Shown: positions 42,612 to 48,175 of the stretch, in pieces
Layout: the number at the start of each line of letters is the position of its first letter
Position numbering within the stretch: position 1 is the stretch's first letter
Notes under the pieces: model-generated
Told to the model about the DNA's origin: nothing
The model's database searches: none
Seen by the model: the letters and a program-made list of their open reading frames with translations, nothing else
Source: an uncultured Brevibacillus sp.
GTDB taxonomy: Bacteria > Bacillota > Bacilli > Brevibacillales > Brevibacillaceae
Assembly: GCF_947502445.1 (NCBI RefSeq)
Contig: NZ_CANMZW010000043.1
Coordinates: forward strand, 1-48,175
DNA length: 48,175 bases
Direction: 5' to 3'
Translations under genes and position numbers: made by a program

Positions 42612-43091
42612 TTAAAACGGCAAGTCATCATCCGAAATGTTGATCGGCTTGCCTGCACTCGCGAAGGGATCGCCAAACGGATCAAAGTCGTTGTTTCTCT
42701 GACCGGACGGCTTGTTACCGCCGCCAAAGCCTGGTCCTGGATCGTATCCGGAATTATCTCCGCCGCCCTCATTGCCTCGACCGCCCAAAAATTGAACGTT
42801 CTCCGCAACGACCTCCGTTACGTATACCCGTTTTCCTTCTTTATTATCATAGGAACGCGTTTGCATACGTCCTTCGATGGCTGCTTGTCTACCTTTACGC
42901 AAATAGCTCGCGCACAGATCGGCAAGTTTTTGCCAAGCGACAATATTAATGAAGTCAGTTTCTCTTTCACCCGCCTGATTGGTGCGGGGACGATTAACAG
43001 CAACGGTAAAAGTAGCAACGGCAACGCCATTTGGCGTGTAGCGAAGTTCTGGATCTTTCGTCAGGTTGCCGATGAGAATGACTTTATTCAT
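42612..43091 (-). CDS. ssb: Single-stranded DNA-binding protein
   Basis: The 159-residue protein has the OB fold at 1-105 (MNKVILIGNLTKDPELRYTP NGVAVATFTVAVNR), a Gly/Asn/Asp-rich flexible linker, and the acidic tip DDDLPF. The tip recruits partner proteins. It protects single-stranded DNA in replication, repair and natural transformation. The place between rpsF and rpsR is usual for the main SsbA. Confidence 0.97.
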   Translation of the reverse strand: MNKVILIGNLTKDPELRYTPNGVAVATFTVAVNRPRTNQAGERETDFINIVAWQKLADLCASYLRKGRQAAIEGRMQTRSYDNKEGKRVYVTEVVAENVQFLGGRGNEGGGDNSGYDPGPGFGGGNKPSGQRNNDFDPFGDPFASAGKPINISDDDLPF

Positions 43092-43120
43092 CTTGGTTCC
43101 CCCTCTGATCGCGACAATGA

Positions 43121-43408
43121 TTACTTCTCATCACGAACGAACATAAAGCGGATTACATCGTCATTGATTTTCATCAGACGCTCAGCTTCCGCTACTGCAT
43201 CGGAATTCGCTTTGAAGTTCATCAAAACGTAATAACCTTCACGGAACTTGTTGATTTCGTACGCAAGACGGCGTTTACCCATTTCTTGAAGCTTGGTGAT
43301 TTCGCCACCGTAGTTAGTCACAACATCGCTGTAACGAGCTACATTGGATTTCACTTTCTCTTCTTCAAGGTCTGGACGCAATACATACATTACTTCGTAT
43401 TGACGCAT
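43121..43408 (-). CDS. rpsF: 30S ribosomal protein S6
   Basis: The 95-residue protein starts MRQYEVMYVLRPDLEEEKVK and has GKRRLAYEINKFREGYYVLM in the middle, as in S6. It follows AGGAGGTG. S6 forms a pair with S18 on the ribosome, and in many bacteria the pair binds the rpsF leader to limit its own synthesis. A promoter and a hairpin leader lie upstream. Confidence 0.98.
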   Translation of the reverse strand: MRQYEVMYVLRPDLEEEKVKSNVARYSDVVTNYGGEITKLQEMGKRRLAYEINKFREGYYVLMNFKANSDAVAEAERLMKINDDVIRFMFVRDEK

Positions 43409-43455
43409 ACCTTTTCACCTCCTTATGGACTTTGCGGCCCTATTGGGCAAGGAGC

Positions 43456-43541
43456 GAGTGCTTAAAAACGAAACGCATAAAACATGCACTCCATAAATAC
43501 TCGCATTATCGTATTATAGCAAAGTGACTCTCTCGAAGCAA
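43456..43541 (-). promoter_or_regulatory. rpsF promoter and hairpin leader
   Basis: On the minus strand TTGCTT (43541-43536) and TATAAT (43518-43513) are 17 bases apart. The leader then forms GGAGTGC/GCACTC (43492-43456) about 50 bases before the start codon. S6:S18 feedback through this leader is a guess from the family's known regulation. Confidence 0.75.
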
Positions 43542-43561
43542 GATTTTCGTTCTAGACCGTT

Positions 43562-44662
43562 CTAGACATTGAAACGGAAATGCATAACATCTCCATCAGC
43601 TACAACGTACTCTTTCCCTTCAAGACGGTACTTCCCGCGCTCACGAGCTGCTGCTACCGAACCAGCATCTACCAGATCGTTGTAGGCAATGACTTCAGCA
43701 CGAATAAAGCCACGCTCAAAATCGGTGTGAATCACACCTGCTGCTCCAGGAGCCTTCGTGCCTTGGCGAATCGTCCATGCACGAACTTCCTGTACACCAG
43801 CTGTAAAGTACGTAACCAGACCAAGCAGCTCATAAGCTGCACGAATCAGGCGATCCAGTCCGGATTCGGAAAGACCCAGCTCTTCAAGGAACATCTCCTT
43901 GTCTTCTCCGTCCAGCTCAGCGATTTCAGCTTCTACTTTGGCACTGATGACAACGACTTGTGCGCCTTCTTTTGCTGCGTGCTCACGAACAGCGATCACG
44001 TGCGGATTTGTATCAGCATCGTGAATGCCGTTTTCCGCTACGTTGCATACGTACAGCATCGGTTTGATGGTCAAAAGGTGCAAATCGCGAATCCACTTGC
44101 GCTCATCGTCATCCAGCTCCACGCTGCGCGCTGCTTCGCCCTCTTCGAATGCTGCTTTCAGGCGCTCCAAAACATCCAGCTCCTGCTTGGATTCCTTGTC
44201 ACCGGACTTCACTTTACGTGCGATCCGATCGATACGGCGCTCTACAGAATCGAGATCGGCAAAGATCAGCTCGAGATTGATGGTTTCCATATCGCTCAGT
44301 GGATCGACACGACCGGAAACATGTGTAATATTCTCATCCTCGAAGCAGCGAACTACGTGAGCAATCGCATCTACTTCACGGATGTGACCGAGGAACTGGT
44401 TTCCGAGTCCTTCGCCTCTGCTTGCCCCTTTTACCAGACCAGCAATGTCTACGAACTCAAATGCAGTCGGAACGACTTTGTTTGGAACAACAATTTCTGT
44501 CAGCTTTTCCAGACGTGGATCTGGTACTTCTACGATTCCCACGTTCGGGTCAATCGTACAGAACGGGTAGTTCGCGGATTCCGCACCCGCCTGTGTAATG
44601 GCATTAAACAATGTCGATTTTCCTACGTTAGGCAAACCGACAATCCCGCAAGATGCACCCAT
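43562..44662 (-). CDS. ychF: Ribosome-binding ATPase YchF
   Basis: YchF is an Obg-family P-loop protein that prefers ATP and binds ribosomes. The 366-residue length is standard. The phosphate loop GLPNVGKSTLFNAITQAGAE lies at 8-27, and PFCTIDPNVGIVEVPD near 33 and FVDIAGLVKGASRGEGLGNQ near 70 follow. The central coiled-coil has its usual acidic and basic helices. The C-terminal TGS domain has RAWTIRQGTKAPGAAGVIHT near 305. It is transcribed alone ahead of the rpsF promoter. Confidence 0.97.
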   Translation of the reverse strand: MGASCGIVGLPNVGKSTLFNAITQAGAESANYPFCTIDPNVGIVEVPDPRLEKLTEIVVPNKVVPTAFEFVDIAGLVKGASRGEGLGNQFLGHIREVDAIAHVVRCFEDENITHVSGRVDPLSDMETINLELIFADLDSVERRIDRIARKVKSGDKESKQELDVLERLKAAFEEGEAARSVELDDDERKWIRDLHLLTIKPMLYVCNVAENGIHDADTNPHVIAVREHAAKEGAQVVVISAKVEAEIAELDGEDKEMFLEELGLSESGLDRLIRAAYELLGLVTYFTAGVQEVRAWTIRQGTKAPGAAGVIHTDFERGFIRAEVIAYNDLVDAGSVAAARERGKYRLEGKEYVVADGDVMHFRFNV

Positions 44663-44860
44663 CTATATACACTCCCTTATCAACATCATGACATCCTATT
44701 AAGTATATAGATTTGGTTTTAATAATACAATTGTCTCCTTGTGGTAACCTTGCCTCTTCATTCAAGCACCTGCAGTCCATCTGACGTGTCTTCTCAAGCA
44801 TAGTGCAAGCTGGTGGGACAAAAAAAGAAATGCTAGACTTAGAAGACGAGGTGAATAGGA

Positions 44861-45484
44861 ATGAAGCTCTCCCTTTTTGGAGCTACCGGGCGCGTCGGCA
44901 GCCATATTCTCGCCAATGCTCTCAAAGATGGACATGAAGTAACCGCATTGATTCGATCTTTGGACAAGCTCACTGATCCGCCCGCAGGCCACTTGCGCAT
45001 CCTAGCAGGAAATGTTCTGCAGGAAGCCGATGTAGCTCTCGCCATACGCGGAGCAGATGCTGTCGTCAGTGCTTTGGGGACGGACAAGTCGACTACCTTA
45101 TCAGAAGGTATGCCGCTTATTATCAAGGCGATGAAGCAAGAAGGAGTTTCGCGGATCGTCACTGTCGGTACAGCTGGCATTTTGCAAAGCAGAGTCTCAC
45201 CTGAGCTGCTGCGATATCAATCCAGCGAGTCGAGGCAAAAATTGACGCGTGCAGCTGAAGAGCATCACAAAGCCTATACGCTGCTTGAGCAATCTGGTCT
45301 CGATTGGACGATTGTTTGTCCTACCTATTTACCCGATGGCGTCTACACAGGCTCATACCGGGTAGAAGCGAACCACTTGCCTGTAGACGGTGCGCAAATT
45401 TCGGTTCCAGATACCGCCGAGTATACGTACAAGCAGCTATCCAATATGGAAAATGTACGGGCACGAGTCGGAATCGCTTATTAA
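44861..45484 (+). CDS. NAD(P)-binding oxidoreductase-like protein (atypical SDR)
   Basis: GAGGTG lies seven bases before ATG 44861. The 207-residue protein has the dinucleotide motif LFGATGRVGSHI at 5-16 and DAVVSALGTDKS near 68. VTVGTAGIL lies near 105, and the segment YTLLEQSGLDWTIVCPTYLP is typical of atypical SDRs such as biliverdin reductase B or flavin reductase-like proteins. The classical Tyr-Lys catalytic pair is absent. The substrate is unknown. It is a single gene, convergent with pepF and ended by a shared terminator. Confidence 0.85.
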   Translation: MKLSLFGATGRVGSHILANALKDGHEVTALIRSLDKLTDPPAGHLRILAGNVLQEADVALAIRGADAVVSALGTDKSTTLSEGMPLIIKAMKQEGVSRIVTVGTAGILQSRVSPELLRYQSSESRQKLTRAAEEHHKAYTLLEQSGLDWTIVCPTYLPDGVYTGSYRVEANHLPVDGAQISVPDTAEYTYKQLSNMENVRARVGIAY

Positions 45485-45507
45485 GCTTCATCCATAGTCA
45501 GATACAC

Positions 45508-45546
45508 GAAAAGGCCCCCTTCTAAAATGGAAAGGGAGCCTTCTTC
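45508..45546. terminator. Bidirectional terminator between the SDR-like gene and pepF
   Basis: AAGGCCCCCTTC and GAAAGGGAGCCTT pair with small bulges around TAAAATG; A and T residues flank both sides. Confidence 0.75.
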
Positions 45547-45556
45547 ATTTCACGCT

Positions 45557-47470
45557 CTACTTCTCGTTGACCAGCTTTTCCAGCTCGTTCAACGTTTCCT
45601 CAAAAATCTCCATCGCCTGCTCAATTGGCTTGGATGTAGACATATCTACTCCTGCTGCCTTCAGAACATCGATTGGCGGTGCAGAGTTACCTGCCTCCAG
45701 GAAATTCGTACGGATACGATCTACAGCTGGCTGGCCCTCATCCATGATTTGCTTCGCGAGTGCCTGTGACGCGGCAAAGCTCGTCGAGTATTGATACACA
45801 TAGTACTGATAGTTGAAGAAGTGAGAAACACGCGCCCACTCCATTGCGATCTCGTCATCAGATACCATATCTTTGCCGTAGTACTTTTTGTTGATGTCGA
45901 GGTAAATCTTCTTGATCGCCTCTGCGTTGAGCGATTCTCCCGCTTGCTCCTTGTCGTGGATCGCTTTTTCAAACTCAGCAAACTGAGTCTGGCGGAACAA
46001 GGTCGAACGGAAGTTTTCCAGATAGTGATTCAAGAGATACATCTTCTCTTCTTTGGTCTTCGCCTTTGCATACATGCTCTTAAATAGCAGCGTCTCGTTC
46101 ATTGTAGATGCAACCTCAGCTGTAAACGTCGGATAGTTCGACGAGATGTACGGCTGATTTTTATTCGTATAATACGATTGCATCGCATGTCCCATCTCAT
46201 GAGCGATCGTATAGACATCATCGAGCGTTCCCTGGTGGTTCAGGAGAACGTACGGATGCGTGTCATACGCGCCCCACTGATATGCACCTGTCCGTTTGTC
46301 ATCTGTCGAGTACACATCGACCCAGCCAGCATCCAGACCTTCAGCCAGTACCTTTACATATTCGTCGCCCATCGCTGCAAGACCATCGACAACTATTTTC
46401 TTCCCTTCATCAATGGAAATGTACTTGTCTTCAGACGGTACGATCGGAACATAAATGTCGTACATGTGCAGTTCGTTTACACCGAGCATTTTCTTTTTCA
46501 AGGAAATATAACGGTGTAAAAGCGGCAGATTGTCATTTACGGTATCAATCAGCTCATCGTATACCTTGGTTGGGATATTATTTGGAGTCAAGCTGGCTTC
46601 CAATGCCGATTTGTAGTTACGAGCATCGGCATAAAAATTATCTCCCTTGACCTTGGCAGCCAATGTTTGCGCGAATGTATCCTGGAAGCCGATCAATGAG
46701 CTGTAGTATGCTTTGAACGCATCTCTACGCACTCGCTGATCCTTGCTCTCCATGTAAGAAATGAAATTGGCGCGGGTCAGCTGTACTTCCTTGCCGCTCT
46801 CATCCTTGATTTTCGGGAACTTCACGTCCTTAGAAAGCATGCCGTAAATATTGTTTGGCGAACTCCCGAGTGGAGATGATTTCGCCAAAAGCTGCTCCAT
46901 TTCTACAGACAGAGAATGTGGCTTGGTACGAAGCATGTCCTCTAAGAACAGCTTGTACGGCGCTACGCTTTTGTCAGCGAGCAGGCTCTTCATTTTGGCG
47001 TCAGGAATGGCTACAATCTCAGGCTGAATCCATGCTGTTTTTTCGGAAACCAGTGTGTACATTTTTTCAGCGCGGTCTGCCAAATTTTGCAGCTCTGAAT
47101 TGGCTGAGTTCACATCTAGCGCCATTTTTGCGTATACATACGCTTTGTCATTCAGTCGCATCATGTCAATGTAGTCTTCGATCGCCTTTACCAGCGAAGC
47201 TGCGGAGCTTCCCAGCTTACCCTGATGCTTAGTAAAAGTATTTGCCATCGCTTCGACCTTGTTCACATCTTTTTCCCAGTCCTGTACGGACGCATAAATA
47301 TGATTGAGTTTCCATTTGTATTGGTCAGGTATTTCTGATCGATCTTTGTAGTTTGGTGCTTTTTCCGCAGCAAAGGCTACTGCTGGTGAGCTGTACGGAA
47401 TAAAGGGCACCGCTACGGTAGTCAATGCAATCGCTAAAGCCGTGAGAGAAGCAAACGCACGTTTTTTCAA
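45557..47470 (-). CDS. pepF: Secreted oligoendopeptidase F (M3B metallopeptidase)
   Basis: TTG 47470 follows AAGGGG at ten bases. The 637-residue protein opens with KKRAFASLTALAIALTTVAV and a cleavage-like AFAAEKAPNY near 35, a Sec signal peptide. The mature part has the PepF layout (DQYKWKLNHIYASVQDWEKD), and the zinc motif HEMGH near residue 423 (YTIAHEMGHAMQSYY) with the downstream Glu in FTAEVASTMNETLL. M3B enzymes cleave oligopeptides of about 7-17 residues. Most are cytoplasmic, so secretion suggests peptide use outside the cell. Confidence 0.93.
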   Translation of the reverse strand: MKKRAFASLTALAIALTTVAVPFIPYSSPAVAFAAEKAPNYKDRSEIPDQYKWKLNHIYASVQDWEKDVNKVEAMANTFTKHQGKLGSSAASLVKAIEDYIDMMRLNDKAYVYAKMALDVNSANSELQNLADRAEKMYTLVSEKTAWIQPEIVAIPDAKMKSLLADKSVAPYKLFLEDMLRTKPHSLSVEMEQLLAKSSPLGSSPNNIYGMLSKDVKFPKIKDESGKEVQLTRANFISYMESKDQRVRRDAFKAYYSSLIGFQDTFAQTLAAKVKGDNFYADARNYKSALEASLTPNNIPTKVYDELIDTVNDNLPLLHRYISLKKKMLGVNELHMYDIYVPIVPSEDKYISIDEGKKIVVDGLAAMGDEYVKVLAEGLDAGWVDVYSTDDKRTGAYQWGAYDTHPYVLLNHQGTLDDVYTIAHEMGHAMQSYYTNKNQPYISSNYPTFTAEVASTMNETLLFKSMYAKAKTKEEKMYLLNHYLENFRSTLFRQTQFAEFEKAIHDKEQAGESLNAEAIKKIYLDINKKYYGKDMVSDDEIAMEWARVSHFFNYQYYVYQYSTSFAASQALAKQIMDEGQPAVDRIRTNFLEAGNSAPPIDVLKAAGVDMSTSKPIEQAMEIFEETLNELEKLVNEK

Positions 47471-47597
47471 GTCAAAATCGCCCCTTTTCGTCTTTATATA
47501 TCTTTACCAATTTCTAGATAATGTAATTACGTGATATAGGTATGAAACTCCTTCTTATTAATAAAAATATTTTAAATATTTATTAAGAACAGTCAAT

Positions 47598-47737
47598 TTA
47601 TCCAGAGATAATTGAATTTTGTGGATAAAATTGTGGATAACTCCCTGTTTTTCCTCCACTCGTCCCCAATCGAACTATCCACAGCTAGTTTTTCGACGGA
47701 AAGTTGTCCACATTTTCTGTGGATAGCTTGTGTATAA
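47598..47737. promoter_or_regulatory. Cluster of seven DnaA-box-like 9-mers
   Basis: Two perfect boxes TTATCCACA lie on the minus strand at 47620-47628 and 47632-47640. Five with one mismatch are TTATCCAGA at 47598, CTATCCACA at 47675, TTGTCCACA at 47704 (plus strand), CTATCCACA at 47718 and TTATACACA at 47729 (minus strand). The surroundings are AT-rich. No dnaA, dnaN or rpmH is visible. B. subtilis has origin-proximal DnaA-box clusters outside oriC that titrate DnaA, and this resembles them. Confidence 0.8.
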
Positions 47738-47830
47738 CTTATTTTCCCTTGAACCGGGGCATTCGCCCATACCTCTTTCCCCATTCCGACATAGCATGAG
47801 TATTGAAACTAGGGTAGGAGGTGTTAGCAA

Positions 47831-47917
47831 GTGGGTATCTTTAACGGCTTCGACGATTTCGCGTTGATCCTGGTTCTCTTCATCCTTCTCGTTATCGTAG
47901 GTTGTGACTGCGACTAA
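47831..47917 (+). CDS. YjcZ-family tiny sporulation membrane protein
   Basis: A GTG start follows GGAGGTG at eight bases. The 28-residue product starts MGIFNGFDDFALILVLFILL and continues VIVGCDCD: a short Gly/Phe-rich head and one membrane helix. This is the pattern of the YjcZ-type tiny transmembrane proteins of spore formers, made in the developing spore compartment in the cases studied. The cysteine-aspartate tail is unusual. A promoter was not identified with confidence. Confidence 0.8.
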   Translation: MGIFNGFDDFALILVLFILLVIVGCDCD

Positions 47918-47948
47918 GCTCCCCGCTGCGATCCTGGCCTATCTCACC

Positions 47949-47984
47949 GAAGGTAAGCTTGCATGAGAATGCAGCCTTACCTTC
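47949..47984. terminator. Hairpin after the YjcZ-type gene
   Basis: GAAGGTAAG and CTTACCTTC pair, with inner GCAT/ATGC. No T run follows, so it is a weak or bidirectional terminator candidate. Confidence 0.5.
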
Positions 47985-48175
47985 ACCACCAAACATAGAT
48001 CATTTACAGATCGCTTAGTCGATAGGTAATGATCTGTCACGACATCTGTACAATCACCGGGAGATATATTTGATCGTACAAAAAAAGGATGCGCCAACTT
48101 AAAATGTACCCTTTGTAAAGGACACTTTTAAAAAAGTCTAACCAGCTCCAAGTAGATGATCTCTGTATTGAACAG

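Noticed and set aside
43580..44710. Plus-strand 376-codon open frame across ychF
   Set aside because: Antisense to ychF with no independent signal.
47598..47737. DnaA-box cluster as the chromosomal oriC
   Set aside because: No dnaA, dnaN, rpmH or rnpA nearby and no visible paired box clusters flanking dnaA as in Bacillales origins.

Overview
The window looks like a chromosome segment from an endospore-forming Bacillota, most likely Brevibacillus or a close relative in the Paenibacillaceae. Two things point there. The right half carries the origin-proximal set rlmH, htrC, walJ-walI-walH-walK-walR, purA, dnaB, rplI, gdpP, yybS, rpsR-ssb-rpsF and ychF in Bacillales order. The ribosome binding sites are strong AGGAGG types with frequent TTG/GTG starts, and a tiny YjcZ-type sporulation protein is present. 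The genus is inferred; no rRNA is present.

Positions 1-13.4 kb are an accessory mosaic with much decay. They hold a frameshifted Fic gene, an uncharacterised two-gene unit, a deletion scar joining the front of an HxlR regulator to the back of a cyclic-nucleotide-domain/PrsW gene, an MDR oxidoreductase, a RidA-like protein, a UDG-superfamily-like protein, and a codB-codA cytosine salvage operon behind a PyrR-type attenuator. A winged-helix protein, a TPR-like protein and a PIN toxin-antitoxin pair follow.

Positions 13.5-25.0 kb are a defence island. A complete four-gene Wadjet (jetABCD) plasmid-defence operon of the TIGR02677/02678/02680/02679 architecture is followed by an IS3-family transposase remnant and a strongly structured non-coding element. 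An AT-rich 698-residue P-loop ATPase with zinc ribbon and winged helix comes next on the opposite strand. The ATPase is preceded by a start-less remnant that begins exactly at the rlmH stop codon, so the island edge coincides with the 3' end of rlmH, the site used by SCC elements in staphylococci.

Positions 25.0-47.5 kb are core genome. This part holds the WalRK cell-wall two-component operon, with its WalHI regulators and WalJ hydrolase, next to an HtrA-type protease and an M23 peptidoglycan hydrolase whose upstream region has a WalR-like direct repeat. purA has a clear promoter and two PurR boxes. yybS-gdpP-rplI-dnaB form one operon and rpsF-ssb-rpsR another. ychF, an NAD(P)-binding protein and a secreted oligoendopeptidase F follow.

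Positions 47.6-47.74 kb hold seven DnaA-box-like 9-mers in 140 bases without dnaA or dnaN nearby. This looks like an origin-proximal DnaA-box cluster rather than a recognised oriC.
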